Assembly (NCBI RefSeq): GCF_024586455.1 | Contig: NC_065919.1 | Location: 17,168,017-17,232,016 of the forward strand | Reading direction: 5' to 3' | From: Bactrocera neohumeralis | Lineage: Eukaryota; Arthropoda; Insecta; Diptera; Tephritidae | Length of the DNA: 64,000 bases | Shown here: piece after piece, positions 1 to 12,039 of the stretch | Position numbering within the stretch: the first letter of the stretch is position 1 | How the letters are laid out: every line of letters starts with the position of its first letter | Made by a program: the position numbers and the translations under genes | Notes under the pieces: model-generated | Databases searched by the model: none | Seen by the model: only the letters and a program-made list of their open reading frames with translations | What the model was told of the DNA's origin: nothing

Positions 1-2460
1 CCTTGTAAATAATGTAAATCTTAAGGCGAAAAAACAGACACCTTTCGAATAAACGTTCTAACACGCCCCTAACGTTTCCCTCATTCAAAATAACTGGTTT
101 GCTGAGACTGCCTCTTTTCACACATCTCCTCACTAAATGTGCTTGTAACTCCTCTGCAGTAGAAATGTTTAACAAATGAGTTCATAAGCTAAAGTGTTGA
201 CCGTCCTTAATGTACCTAAGTGTGCCATTAACGGTTAGTTTGGCCCAACTTGGCTGAACATATGTGAATACTGAAGAGGCAGCTGATTATCCAAATAATA
301 AATGCCCAGACAAAATGGCAAAAACATAAAAAGGAAAAAACAAAAAAAAAAAAAACAAAGGCGTAAGGTAGGGAATAGAACGAGGTTGCAAAGTATAAAT
401 AGACTAAGAAGCTGGAAGGAAGTTCAACTCCTTCAAACTACACAATATAAACACTTGTTTTGTGGTCTAAGTGCCATGCTGTCATGTCACAAGTTACGTT
501 ACACGATAACCCATAAGGTAGCGATAAGTAAGCGCTGAAAGTATTTTATACCCGGCGCATAACAAAAGAAGAGGCGTTAGAACAAAAGGCGTTAGAACAA
601 AAAACAAAAAGGATAGATGATTTGATAGTTTGCTGGACGGTCGAAACTATGAAATTCTCGACCGAAGTGGCATAGCGCTCTGACGGCAGATATAACTTAA
701 CTAATTCGCTAAGAAACATTATCCCAAAAAATTGTAGCAGAAGGAATTCCTCATAAATTTCTAGAAATTCCTCATAAAGTCCTAACAATAGTAGCCGAAA
801 GAATTCTTCATAAATTCCTAGACCGATGATCGGGCGGATGGAGAGGCAGATGGCTTAACCAGGGCATCGAGTTATTCTCGTCACGAAGGTTTATAAATGT
901 CTTATAAGCGGATAGTTGGGTGGAAGAATGCATAGGTCGATAAACTAATAAATTATAAATCAAGATTTTAAGAGGAGTCCAAATACATATATTCAGATAT
1001 ACTATAAATGAATATTGGAGGGACGGGCCGAAGTACAGAGGAGTACATGGGCAGACGGAGCACAGCGATATGAATCTGTTACACTTTTTAACGACGTACT
1101 GCCTGACAGTTGGGCAGATGAACTTATAATGCATGGATGGATAACTCAGCAGCCTGAACAAGCAATCAAACAGTGGAATAAGGCTCGAACTTTGTTTTCT
1201 TCACAAGTGTAGATAGATGGATTGCTGGACGGATGTTCACAAAATTACTTTAAAAGGTTGAAACGGACGCTTTGAGAGATGGACAGATAAACCAAAGTCC
1301 AACATCTACGGACGGAGAGAAAGAAAATTACTTATCGACAGCTTGATAGATGAATGTATAAACAAAGGGACGCACGGCAGAAATAAACCCCAGACAATAC
1401 ATCTCTTTAATATATTTATGGGTAGGTAAGCTCAAGTAGGGATATACCTTATGTGTATGTTTTAAATATATGGATAGAAAGAGGAGGAACAGACAGAAAC
1501 CTCAATCAATGCATCCTATCATTTAGGATGCAGAAATTGAACCAAGATAAGAGATTGTAACTTAGCAGGCAGATATTCCTGCGCAAAGCCCATTGTGCTC
1601 GGGTATAAAAAGGGCAACGAAAAGTAAGCACAACACAGGCATTGAAGCATTTAATAAGTCAACAGTTCGTGTTGAAGGGAAGCTGGTCTAGCTGGCCGAC
1701 AGCTGTCGGCTAATGGCCGGAAGGTGCGTCTGCTGCAACTTACATGCACGCACACATGCAAACATACACAGTAAATAATCTATAGTCATATGTGATTGCC
1801 ATCGGCGCAAATGTATATAATGCCTTGCTCGTGTATATGGGTGTAACCGAAGGGGATGTGCCGAAATATGCCGTCCCATATCTAACAAGCCAATTCGCTT
1901 GTTTGTGAGCGTGTATCTTTATGCTGTCTGTTTTCATTGTATTTTAGTTCAGTTGGTTTAAGAGCGGCTCGACAGGTTTCGGCTTTCATCTTACAGGCAA
2001 CTTAACTTCAGTGAAACCAACTCGTTTTTGGGCTTCAATGGCCTCTAACGACGCATAAGGCTATTTTATAAAAGTCATTATTGTTGTGTGTGTTAGCAAT
2101 GTAGTTCTCAGCATAATAGTGCCTTCATTAGGTGTGTGCGAATGTTCTTCGGGTTTTCTACACTCGAGGCACTTTATTGCTTTTATTACTTTTGGCTTTC
2201 CTTCGCCTCGTCTGTTGGCTGGCAAATTGCTTCGGAGACTTTCATTAATAAGTGAGGATTACATAATTGCTTTAAATTAATTTAAATACCATAGAATTTT
2301 ATATGAGTTTTCGTCTTCGGTCTTTAAATTTCATTTGATGTTGAGGTGCAGAGCTATTACCTAGATAATGGGTCAGGCTTCAGTAGTTTTGTATAGTAAT
2401 AGAAACTGTCGGATTGACTATAAAGAAAAAGAAAAGAGAAAAGAGAAGAGAATTTTACTT
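1..2460. other. Non-coding stretch, no gene recognised
   Basis: AT-rich sequence with only short, unconvincing open frames. A small direct repeat (ggcgttagaacaaaa, twice) lies near 571-600. Three imperfect copies of a motif resembling gaattcctcataaattc lie at about 743-825. From roughly 820 to 1500 there is a recurring flavour of gatagatgg / gacgg words that may be a very old, degenerate simple-sequence array. A strong TATA-like word (tataaaaagg) sits at 1604-1613, but no initiator or convincing ORF follows it. I recognise no protein domain in any frame. Confidence 0.6.
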
Positions 2461-2469
2461 TTCTTATTC

Positions 2470-2995
2470 TCTTGAGTGCCTTGTCTACGACAAGGGATAA
2501 TGGTATTAGCAGAATACACAGGAGAGACTAGAGCAGCTAGGTACCCTTCCAGGCCAGCTCATCAGCTTTATAGTTATCTGCTATTCCGCTGGGACCTGCT
2601 ATCCATGCTAGTCTTATTACAAATTGACTCGATGATTAAGGCTAATACCGCCGCCCTGCTATCAGAGTGGATAGCCAGATCTCTGAAAGAAGCTGCACTA
2701 CGGAGCACTAAATCGATCGCCACTTTAATGTCAGCAACCTCAACTTGAAGCAATAGTCAGGAAATCTGCAACTGAAGGTCGGTATAAAGTTTCTGACAAT
2801 TCCTGTACCCCTTCACTAACCTGCCCACCTAGTTTTGACTCATCCGTAGAGAAGCTCCCTGTCCCTCTCCACCAGCTGCTTTTACCCACCCACAACCCCT
2901 TTGCAGGAGAAAAAGCTATCAGAATTTGGTTTTGTGTTTTCATGAACCAAGAAATCAGGTATAAAGTCAAAGCGTGCTCGACAGAATAGCGGACC
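2470..2995 (-). mobile_element. I/R1-group LINE fragment, RNase H domain (dead)
   Basis: Read on the minus strand, this is the RNase H domain that follows the reverse transcriptase in I/R1/LOA-group non-LTR retrotransposons. In order: a TDESKLGGQV block (family form TDGSKL.GQVG.GV, first catalytic Asp) near 2850; LQVEVADIKVAIDLVL (family FQAEV.AIK.A, catalytic Glu) near 2735; IHSDSRAAV (second catalytic Asp) near 2670; and GPSGIADNYKADELAWKGT (family VPGH.GI.GN..ADELAR.G) near 2535-2590. The blocks lie in more than one frame, so frameshifts have killed it. Family order and spacing fit well. Upstream RT and downstream tail are missing or unrecognisable. Confidence 0.75.
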
Positions 2996-2999
2996 TTGG

Positions 3000-3285
3000 A
3001 GTGGACCTTAGTGCACTACTCCCTAACTAGCTTGCAAGTGTGGTCTTTTCGAGGGCTCTCCACCCCACACAAATACCCCATATAACTTAATGAGATTGAT
3101 TAATATAATCGTAAAGCCAGAGGACTAGTTTCGATGAGGAACCAAACTGTTTGTCAAAGGCTCCTCTGCAACAGTATAAGTCAATCAATGTGGTCTTTCC
3201 TGTCCCCTCAGTATTTGATTTCCAGTAAACGAGAGGATTACCAAGGGTAAGCAACCAAACTGAGAGATGAAATTAAATCAATTGT
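3000..3285. other. Intervening sequence, nothing recognised
   Basis: Short stretch between two LINE remnants. It may contain unrecognised upstream sequence of the minus-strand LINE fragment, but no motif supports that. Confidence 0.4.
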
Positions 3286-3289
3286 CACG

Positions 3290-4235
3290 TTACTAAAAAC
3301 GATAAGACGGCTTGATAGTTGGATGGTTGGAACGTTAATTCCTGGACAGACCTTAGGTAAAAATATCGACACTGATGTCGATTTCAAAGATTTTTTCGTC
3401 AGCACAAACAGAAGCCGCCTATCCGACGCTGTTAATCTGAACCGCGGTGGCACAGCCTAGAAAAAGAAGCGAAAGAGGTTGGTCTTGTGGTGAACGCAGG
3501 AGGAATGCAAAGTACCTGGAAGCCACACTCTCAGATTTCTCATATCTTACGAATTACATCACGTTTGATTGCTATAAATTTGAAAAATTTATGGACTTTA
3601 TTTGCCGCGGAATCAGCATTAATGCTACACTCATTCTAAGCGTGAAGAGCAAGAGAAGTTTAACTCTTATCAACAGATTCCACTTTAGTTTCGGTAGGCA
3701 ATTGATAAGCAGATGCCTCTCCTGACGAATAAAATTTAAACCCTGTAAGTCTCTCATTATACGGCACACAAACATGGAGGATGACGACCCGAGATGCGGC
3801 AGCACTTGGAGCTTTCGAGAGAACTGTTCCATGCAAGATCTTTGGAGCCGTCCGCATGAGCGTTGAGTATCGAAGAGGATGGAACCACGAACTGTATGAA
3901 CACTTAACTGACATGAATATATTTAGTTAAGCATATAAAAATCCAAAGAGCTCGCTGGTTAAGTCAGTTCGTACGCATAAATGACGCAAGCTTCTTCAAT
4001 TCGTGACACATGGGTGAATAACGGTAGCAAGGACGTCTACTCAACCAATGGAAAGATCAGTTGCATAGGAACTTGTCTACGTTTGGGATGCACAGTTGGC
4101 GTGACCTCGCAAAGGATAGAGGCAATTGGCGAAGTTTTGTGTTCTCAGCCCAGACCGACTCACGGTTGCAATGTAAAAGCCGTCAATATAATTAAGTTTG
4201 GCTGACATGTGTGAAGGGCGGACTAACATATGCTA
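3290..4235 (+). mobile_element. RTE-clade LINE remnant, RT C-terminal half (subfamily 1)
   Basis: A decayed plus-strand copy of the C-terminal half of an RTE-type reverse transcriptase. Recognisable blocks in order: KEAKEVGLVVNAGG near 3460-3505 (family: EEA..VGL.IN..KTKYM); INRFHFSFGRQLISRCLS near 3668-3722 (family: ANRCYFGLSRQL.S..LSRRTK); TTRDAAALGAFERTV then KIFGAVRMSVEYRRGWNHEL at about 3783-3920 (family: FERKVLRKIFGPV..G..YRIR.N.ELY); and QWKDQLHRNLSTFGMHSW plus RDLAKDRGNWRSF near 4045-4135 (family C-terminus). The blocks fall in several frames with stops and deletions. The C-terminal signature (LAKDRGNWRSF) differs from the other RTE copies in the window (AKRRNDWRAV), so I treat it as a separate subfamily shared with the copy at 8.05-8.48 kb. 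Confidence 0.8.
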
Positions 4236-4239
4236 AATA

Positions 4240-5935
4240 TACAGTTGTGGTCAAATAAATTGGCTTAAGTTTTATTTCATATGGATGTACAGACTGATTT
4301 GAGCAGTTGAAAGGAGTGAGGAATAAACCGATGAACAGATGGATGACTACACGGTAACATAAAAGCGAAAATTCCCAAAAGTAATTTGTTTATAGGACAT
4401 TTCATCGAACCCAAAAGCCTTAAATTGCTTAAGAAAATGTTTTATTTTAAACAAGAACATTTAAACTTAGTCGTCTTTATAACATCAGCTTATAAGCTGG
4501 TCTAAAGCTATATTTTTCATAATTTTCTTAGTGTAAGTAAGTATTGTAAGCTGCACAGTTTATTAAATTCTTTAGTTTATTGTCAAATCTAGTGTACTTG
4601 AGCCTCAATGTTGTTCCATAATACCTTGCTCTCTTGTGATTGACTGATTACTCAGTCACAATAAGAGTCATATATCACGGCGCCTAAATACTAGCCAGTG
4701 ATTGCATGTAAAATTAATATACATTTCTACTACAAACATATATGTATATACATATATATATTCGTTTATGTAGACGATAAACTTTGCTATGACATCCACC
4801 GGAGCTAGTCGGCTCCGGCAAGCCGCTGCCACATCTCAAGCCAGCTAGCAGCACGTTGCATTTTAATGCAATAAAATCACACAAATTATACCAGCCGCCG
4901 CTTGCAGTTGACACATTTCTCGGTCAACCGATTGCGTTGCACAATCGCACAACCCCCGACTGCCTGGTTGTGTACAACCATCCTTGAAACTGCAGGCCGA
5001 CTTTGTTTATGCCGCTCTCTCGTGCTGTACACTTCCTGCACTCCTCTTGGGCATTGGCATGCAGTGACTGGCTTGCTGCTGTTGTTGCCTTCTTGTGGCA
5101 CGTTGCATATTGCATGCTGGTGTTGATGCTGGCAACGTTGTTGTATTGTGAGAAAGAGCAACTTGTCACTTGCATTCATTCATTCATCCGTCCATTCATT
5201 ACGGCCCATATTAGTGCAGCTGTAGTGCACAATAGTCGTCTGCGGACTGCCAACGACCAACTCTTTGGCGACCATTGACATGTGTTTCATTGCTAAAAAT
5301 ATGCATACTCATAAATACGATGGACAGCCGTGGCCGACTCATTAGATATACTTGATATGTAGCGGTCTTATTCGGCGAGTCCACATAAACTTAGTATTTT
5401 AAGATTTCTTGGTAAAACAGAATCTTGGTTAATTTATAAGACCCATGCGAAGACTGCATACTGCGTTCCAATAGCTGCTGTTACTTTTCCATTGGACTCC
5501 AAAAAATTACTATGTGGTTCCGATTTAAAACAACTGAACGTCGTAGATAGCCTTCAATCCGTATTGCACTGATCAGTTATACTGACTGAATTACCATATT
5601 TCTAAAAATCTGTTGATTCGGAGCAAAGACCTAGCTTCAGAACTGGTAAACTGTACATCTTGCGTTGTCTATGAGCCGGTTAAGTTCCGATATCGTAGTC
5701 CAGGACAACTAACTGCTAAGGCATCTGGTTTGTTTTGGAGGGAATCATTCTTACAATTAGGTTATTTCTTCGGCGGTCTTCCAAGGTGGCACAGACAAAC
5801 CTTAAAAGTCTTTATCGTGCTGCCGAATCGAGAAAAAGAGCTTTCAAACCAAAAAAAAAAAAAAAGAAAGTGCCTCTTCTGTCTTGATAAGACCAATTGG
5901 AAAAGGCTTTGCTTCACATCATATTATTGCCAACT
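4240..5935. other. Non-coding stretch, no gene recognised
   Basis: Mixed-composition intergenic sequence. A (TA/CA-TG) dinucleotide tract lies at about 4733-4765. The 4.79-5.29 kb part is less AT-rich and has open frames on both strands, but they overlap, lack a recognisable domain, and look like chance ORFs. The 123-codon frame at 5613-5984 is not recognised either and runs through a poly-lysine (poly-A) tract into the RTE copy. Confidence 0.5.
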
Positions 5936-5944
5936 AATGAAAAG

Positions 5945-6499
5945 GAGCGAGACGGTTTCTTCTTTGCAGTGGTGGTGTTTTTAACGTGGCAGGGGAGAGA
6001 TGGTTCGCTTTCTCACTTTAGCTCGCCTTCAAACGGCTGTTTTTTGGCTACACAGTGGATACTTGGTCCAAGATTGGAATTTATGAGCTGCTTGAAGCAT
6101 ATATAAAAGAATCGTTTCCGGCCACTCTCAAGTGAATAGCGGTCAGAGAACTTTCCTCACTGGCATGAACTTCTACACATGGCTCCATCCTCTCTGCGAA
6201 AGATTTACGGTACTTTGCTGGACGAGTTATACGACGGCGGCTGCGCTGGCTAGGTCATGCCGTCCTTATGGATGAAAACACTCCAGCTCCGACATTGTTC
6301 GACGCAGTATCCGCCGAGTGAAACAGAGGAAGAGGAATACCTCCACTACTTTGGAGAGATCAGGTGGAGGGGAGCCTGGCTGCACTTGGTACCTCGAATT
6401 GGCGCCAAATTGCGAAAAGAAGAAATGACTTGCGCGCTGTTGTTGACTCGACTATAACCGCGTAAATCGGTGTCTACGCCATTAAAGAAGAAAAAGAAT
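5945..6499. mobile_element. RTE LINE copy with inverted 5' segment (twin-priming-like)
   Basis: Two pieces of one RTE subfamily joined head to head. Positions about 5945-6190 are the reverse complement of the element's 5' leader. The same leader is seen at 20.3-20.5 kb and 58.3-58.5 kb, ending at the element start that reads ggatggagccatgtg on the minus strand. Positions 6191-6499 are the 3' end in forward orientation: LRKIYG-like start, then RRLRWLGHAVLMDENTPAP, then the basic GRG-type stretch, NWRQIAKRRNDLRAVVDSTIT and the terminal gtgtctacgcc...aagaag tail. Sequence between the two pieces is missing. A reversed 5' piece next to a forward 3' piece is the usual product of twin priming in LINE retrotransposition; that mechanism is inferred. 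A convincing target-site duplication was not identified. Confidence 0.75.
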
Positions 6500-8040
6500 G
6501 AGACGAAGTGAGTTTCGGCTGCTTTTATGTCCTCAGCCAAAACTGTTGTGTTAAATGCTGTGAATATGTCGAATTTTTACGGAATTGCTTGTCATTTGCT
6601 GTCAATAACTGTACAAAGGTATTTGCTCTCATTTTGTCAAAATATATCTGTCACTCTAGTTCCTTACTGTTATCGTTGTTCATGTTTACATGACCTACCT
6701 CTGTTTACATTGCTATTTTCCGGCATATGCTTAAGTGTATTCACCAACTTTCAGCCACCTTCGACAGTTCCCGGCAGCTTGAGGGTTTCTTTCCCATCAG
6801 CACTGCACTTGCTCTCCTTACTGTCCGCTTTATGCTACTCAATTCATCTTGATGCTTGTTGTCATTTAATTTGAATTGCTTAGTCTTTGCCGAGCTCCGT
6901 CCAGATACTATACCTCGACTACAACTACCAACCTCTCATCTCAATTTCACTCTTCTCGTTTTACCCTCGCATTTTCCATAACCGGACTCATTTGCTCCGA
7001 GCTACTGTTGGGTCTGTTGTGAAATTTATGCGCATGTCATTCACTGATCTGCCGCAATGGTGCACTACTGCAGGCATTACTGATATCCCTTTTGCCTGGC
7101 CCCTTTTGCCGTCCGCTCTGTCTGACCATTTGTCCGCTTGCTGATGGTTCTGCTGTCGGTGTGCATTGTCGATTACCTCATTATTGTCAGTGACAAATGT
7201 TATGGAATTGTTGTTGACATCATTATGTTTGTAAGAAAGAAGCGCTGTTATCATGCTGTGACACGTAACGAGTAACTGACCGGTTGTTCATGCGTAGCGG
7301 AAAAATGTGTCATTTACAAATAAACTCGTATAAATAATTAATAAATGTTGAAAATAATAATTAATTAGGTCTATTTTATGCTCAGTGTCATTATTCAAAG
7401 CGCCCACAGGGTTATAGTGAATTTAAATATAATATAAATTGCTTTAAAAATTGAGGCATCCTTTTTCAATTTATTGCCCGCTTTTTTGGGGTTTTACAGT
7501 TTGTGGTGAAAGCCCAAAAACATGTTTGAATCGTCACAGGTTTTCACAATCGTGCTCCGTTTGGATGCATCGACTGAGGTCTCGTCTTCTTGCCAGTACT
7601 TTGATCAGGTTACATAATGGCAATGTGATGTTTTAAATTTTGATGCGATTTCTAGTGGAACTCCTCTTATTTGGTGAACTTTACTCAACTCTAGTCAAGT
7701 GTGCTTCTTCTTCTGAAAGAAAACTTAAGTACTTCTTGCTCAGAACGTACTAAGTTGTGGTAATTTTTAGCGAGAGGAGAAGTTTCTTTTGAAAAATTAA
7801 GATTTTAGACAGAACTGGGTTTCAAATCGCGATGCTCACCATGTTTACTGCAGAGATATTCAGTTTTTTTGCGAATTTTGTTTATGTGTTCTCAATTGTC
7901 GCAAATTTTCGTAATTTTCCTTGAAAGGGTTGCAAATATTTATGGACACGTTCGATAAAATCTGTTTTTGTAGTCTAAGAAGCACTGGCTAAAATAAAGC
8001 TCTTCGAAAATCTTCGAAATCGAAAAAATTTTCTAGCCTA
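6500..8040. other. Non-coding stretch, no gene recognised
   Basis: No domain recognised on either strand. The 6.5-7.25 kb part has several overlapping open frames rich in Leu, Ser and Phe that look like pyrimidine-rich non-coding sequence. The rest is ordinary AT-rich sequence. Confidence 0.5.
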
Positions 8041-8044
8041 TTGT

Positions 8045-8480
8045 AGCTCCCTCTATGGCACTAAAACCATGGGTAGGTCTGGGCTGAGAAAACGAAACTA
8101 CGCTAGTTACCTTTATTCTTTGCGAGGTCACGCCAGTTGTACATCCCAAGTGTAAGGGGACGCTAGAGCTTAACTATACTCACATTACCGCATAGCTTAT
8201 ACATATCTTGGTTCCATCGTCTTCGATACTCAACGCTTACGTGGACGGCTCCAAAAATCTTCTCTCGAAAGCTCTAAGTGCTTGCTTCCGCGAATAATTA
8301 GAGACTTATAGAGTGTAACATGTAGCTATGCACTTGGTCTTTCCATTGGGGGTGTGGTCGCTGGAGTATCATCTTCAATGCGATCGACGTGGCCTAGCCA
8401 TTTATATGCTTAACTATATCCACATCACTGTGCTCATGCAGTTCGTGGTTCTATCTTCTTCGATACTCAACGGTCGAGCG
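8045..8480 (-). mobile_element. RTE-clade remnant, subfamily 1, partly duplicated
   Basis: Minus-strand relic of the same RTE subfamily as the copy at 3.3-4.2 kb. The block YRR.WNHEL.EH (read from gtatcgaagaagatagaaccacg) is at 8425-8465, with HPQWKDQVHSYM near 8330-8360. A second, overlapping version of the region (gtatcgaagacgatggaacc) follows at 8210-8235. It continues through a degraded NWRDLAKNKG / FVFSAQ C-terminus near 8070-8145. The YRRRWN region therefore occurs twice within about 220 bp on the same strand. Both versions carry stops and frameshifts. Confidence 0.7.
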
Positions 8481-8484
8481 GACG

Positions 8485-10015
8485 GTAACTGCTGGGGAAT
8501 ATTCTGGTTCGCCTGCTTTCTCTCTGTGACAGTGGCGACTGTCACTTTTTGATCACGGCTAGCCTTTCGGTTAGTTTTTCGAATAGTTTTTCGGATAGTT
8601 TTTTCATCTCCCTTTGTTTTATTACAACCCTCTAACCCATTTTTCGTTGAGTTCAAACAGTGCTATACGGAAAGGTCACATGAAGCTAAGGTCTTCTATT
8701 GTGTGCTCGTCCAACAAAGAATGGACTTCATTCAACACTTGCAGTTAGCTTCCTTTCCTTTCGTCTTACCTTCAAGAATAATGTCTTACCGATTTTAAAT
8801 TTTCTGTATTGCCCCATCCACCACCGCATGCATGTAAAGCAACCAACACAGTTCGTTGCACTTAACCCATTTGTATGCCGGACTATTTCTACTCACTTTC
8901 GACAGTAACAACAACGATGTGGCACGTACATTTGAGTGGCACTTTGTATGATTATTTCGCGTACATGCTCACGTACCACGCTTGACTGTCGTTCGTCGGC
9001 GCCGACAAATGACGACCGTCGTCGTACGTCGTGCACCCATTCACAACGCCCAGCTGCCATTTTTGTGCAATCGTGCATGGACTTTTGGCGCATCGCAAAG
9101 CAGATGTCATAAGGTAGGTGGTATGCAAGGCAAACGATGATGGGGAATGACAAGAGCTGCCGGTGGTGAGCCGTTTCGCGATGGTTGCATTGATGAAACT
9201 GTTACACAGTTGCGCGTGTTATGATGCGCATGGTTCTTGAAACGTCATTATTGAGTGATGACGGTTTGTGGCTACCAGTTGTCGGCTGTCAATTATACAA
9301 CACATACGCCCTTGGAGCTGCGGAACTGCTGGATTCAGCTACGTAGTTGAATTGACGCCACATTTACGTTGCATAAAAGCAGCTCGCGGCGGAGTACCGC
9401 TACTCGACTAACGCTATTGACCAGCTGGACGGCTTGGTGCAGCCACTAATGCGCTGTGTCAGCATCGTTGATCGGCGTTAAAGGTGAAATGAGGCGCGCA
9501 CAGTTACTTGCAACCGCATAAATATCGGCGGAATCATAATTTCGTAACGCTTCGCTGACGATTACGTTTGTTGCATTCCCAGCTGCTTTTGCTACCGGTC
9601 AAATGTGTATGATACACTCTAGGAGCAGTTGCACCTATGTGCATAACTTGTTGTTGCTGATAAACTTGCTGTACATTATATGATTCGATATCTTATGCAG
9701 CTTGGATTTCACAGTCAGAAAAGCTCAGTTTTTGTCGTAACCTTTTCAAAACTTGTTGCAGCTCTCACTCAGTGCACGGAAAGTTCAGATGTCCAAGAGT
9801 AAATAGCGGAACGCCCATATCACTTCGGTTGAACGTACTTTCATAATATGATTTGAACGGGCTAATCTATGTTTTTTTTTTTCAGATTCTCCACTTCAAA
9901 TAAATGCAAATATAGAGCGTGAAAGCTTTGGTCGATTTTTTTCTGAATCCAAGTGACCCACATCTACCACGCAACAAAGTCGAGTACTGTCAACAGATAT
10001 GAATGTACCTTTCGG
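8485..10015. other. Non-coding stretch, no gene recognised
   Basis: No protein motif recognised. A short tandem of (t/a)tagtttttcg words lies at 8567-8605. A CATAAAAG word at 9373, in a locally GC-richer segment (8.9-9.5 kb), resembles a TATA variant, but nothing coding follows. Confidence 0.5.
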
Positions 10016-10019
10016 TTCC

Positions 10020-10608
10020 CCTGCGGGTAGGGGTTAGAATTTACCCCTGGTAAGGCATGCTTGTCGTAAGAGGCGACGAAAATCCATCTGCACTATCTTT
10101 CTATCTGGGCTTGCCTTGAAATGTCAGCATAGTCTATGTCAGAATTAGTGCTATAATACTCAGCTTGAAATGATATTATAGACTTTTCTTAATATAAAGA
10201 CATTTGAAGTTCAAGCGACAAATGTCACCAGTCATTGAGATGTGTTTGCTCAACTGGTAGTAGCAAAAGCTACAAGGTCTTACCAGAGACTTTAACCTGG
10301 TACCACGGGGAGCAGTTAGCACTTGGACTCCAATATGCTCATTGGGTTTGGCTCTTTGTGGAGATTTGTGGTGGCTGTGGTTGAAACCTAAAGGCTGGTA
10401 GGGTTGAAAAATTCAACCCAGTGTGGAGTCGCACTGCGGCTGGGTGCCGGACGCAAAGTACGGCAGAGGTTTTCGATCGGCCTCGTACCCTACCAAGGTG
10501 GCAAAGGTGTTCCTATCCACCTAAACCAATTGGAACCAAAAAATACGTTCAAAATGCATTTATACTTTGGGGCGCTGATCAACGCATTGTATTGATCTAT
10601 GTGTGATC
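10020..10608 (+). repeat. Interspersed repeat C, copy 1 (possible LINE leader)
   Basis: Matches a second locus at about 35.8-36.16 kb. Shared words in the same order include ctcaactggtagtagc, gaggtcttaccggagac (tccagagac here), ggtaccacggggagcag, gggtgccggacgcaaag, tacggcagaggtttt, ctaccaaggtgg and gatcaacgcattg. Copy 1 also has a preceding segment with tacccctggtaaggcatg and cgtaagaggcgac at 10046-10078. No coding potential is evident. A LINE 5' leader or non-coding RNA-derived repeat is possible; I cannot assign it. It abuts the mariner that starts near 10612. Confidence 0.65.
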
Positions 10609-10611
10609 GGA

Positions 10612-11611
10612 GTCAGAGACCTCAACTTTAAGAGCGCTACGTCAAATTTATGATCCACAGGCTCAGTAGAAAATGTTCCCCTGCCAGTGAGAGAAAAAAG
10701 TGCCCGTAGTGTCTAGAATATTGCAGCCGCTAGCGCATTAATTGAGCAAGACCCAAATCAGTCTCTCACACGTCGTTCTCAAGCGTTGGGCATCTCTGTG
10801 ACGTCGTTGTAGCGAATTTTGCTAAAAGTTCTCCGTACAAGATCAAATTGTCGCAAGAACTGAAGCCACCAGAATCGTGGTATGTTCGTGAATTGGGCTG
10901 AGCAACAACTTGAAAGTGATCCTGATTTTCATCGAAAAACCATCTTTAGCGGTGTGGCAAATTTTTGGCTGAATGGCTTCGTCAATAAGCAAAATATGCG
11001 TTATTGGTCAGGCAGCAATTCACAAGTACTCCATGAGCCACTATTGCATCCCGAACAAATTACGGTTTAGTGTGGTCATTGGGCCGTGCTTCTTCCGTGA
11101 TGATCAAGTCTAGCTCGTTACTGGGAATGGGAATCGCTACTCTTCAATGATATATGATATTTTTCGCCGGAATTGGATGATATGTACTAGGACAATATGT
11201 GGTTCCAACGGGACGGCGCCACGAGCCACACAGCGAATGTCACAATCGATTTATTGAAAACTAAGTTTGGTGAAAGTGTTATCTCACGAAATGTTAGGCT
11301 CGTGTTGTTAGGCTATTTCCTACGTCTTGCCTATGGTCTATACCAATAAGCCAGCGACTATTGATGAACTTCTTATGAATATCAAACGTGAAATTGAAGC
11401 AGTATCGGCCGATTTATGCTTGAAAACCGTCGAAAATTGGGTTCAGCGTCTGGACTTCTGCAAGCGTGCCCGTGGTGGCCATGCAAAAAAAAAATCGAGT
11501 TCCACACATAATAGCATCGAATGTACTTTCGCAGGAATAAAGAATTTCATAGGTATCCCCAACTTTTTTTATTTTTTATTTTTGACGCGCTCTTATTGAA
11601 AACCCTGTTAT
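10612..11611 (+). mobile_element. Rosa-type (basal, DD41D-like) mariner, inactivated
   Basis: Decayed transposase on the plus strand. Recognised blocks: the N-terminal SLTRRSQALGISVTSL near 10758-10809; NFWLNGFVNKQNMRYWSGSN near 10957-11020 (family: SDEAHFWLNG; here the catalytic Asp block reads SGVAN); HPEQITV; a FFRDDQ-like block near 11093; MWFQRDGATSHTANVTIDLL near 11198-11260 (second catalytic Asp kept); YFLR in place of LDYFLWG near 11308 (third Asp lost); KPATIDEL...REIEAVSADLCLKTVENW...LDFCKRARGGHAK to 11490. The 3' terminal inverted repeat (ttgaaaaccctgtta) is at about 11596-11610. The 5' end is truncated by or into repeat C. The DD41D spacing is family knowledge and cannot be counted in this broken copy. 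Confidence 0.85.
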
Positions 11612-11614
11612 AAT

Positions 11615-12035
11615 ATGGATTTAGTTATACTCTCTCTTTTCTAAATTCAAGTCGAATTACCGCCGTAGGCACAGTTATCTATCAACTAAAATTGATTGGC
11701 CTTATTTACGATGCAAAATGAAATTCTTTGCGCTCGTTAATTAAGCAAATTGAAGTCCATACAAGCGCAGGTGCTCGGTAGTATTTGCTGTTCGGTTTCA
11801 ATTGAATTTTTCTGATGTTCTGCGTACGAAATACATTGGATTCTAAGAAGAGAAAATACGTATGTAATATAGCCACAAATAAGAAGCTGCTACCAAGAGT
11901 AGCATGTTGTCTAAGGTAAAAATCAGGAAACTCGCAATATTTCACGTTTGTAAGTAAGAGTAGACAACCCGTCAAACTTAAGATCTACATTAAGCTTGTA
12001 ATGACCGCTCCCTATCTAAGGCTTGGCTTACTATA
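11615..12035. other. Non-coding stretch, nothing recognised
   Basis: AT-rich sequence between the mariner and the tandem repeat; no motif seen. Confidence 0.5.
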
Positions 12036-12039
12036 TCAA

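Noticed and set aside
820..1500. Possible degenerate gatagatgg / gacgg tandem array
   Set aside because: Words recur but no consistent period could be established by eye; noted only in the non-coding description.
1600..1640. TATAAAAAGG as a promoter
   Set aside because: No initiator motif at the expected distance and no ORF downstream.
5613..5984. 123-codon frame with a lysine run
   Set aside because: Lysine run comes from a poly-A tract; the frame runs into an RTE fragment and has no recognised domain.
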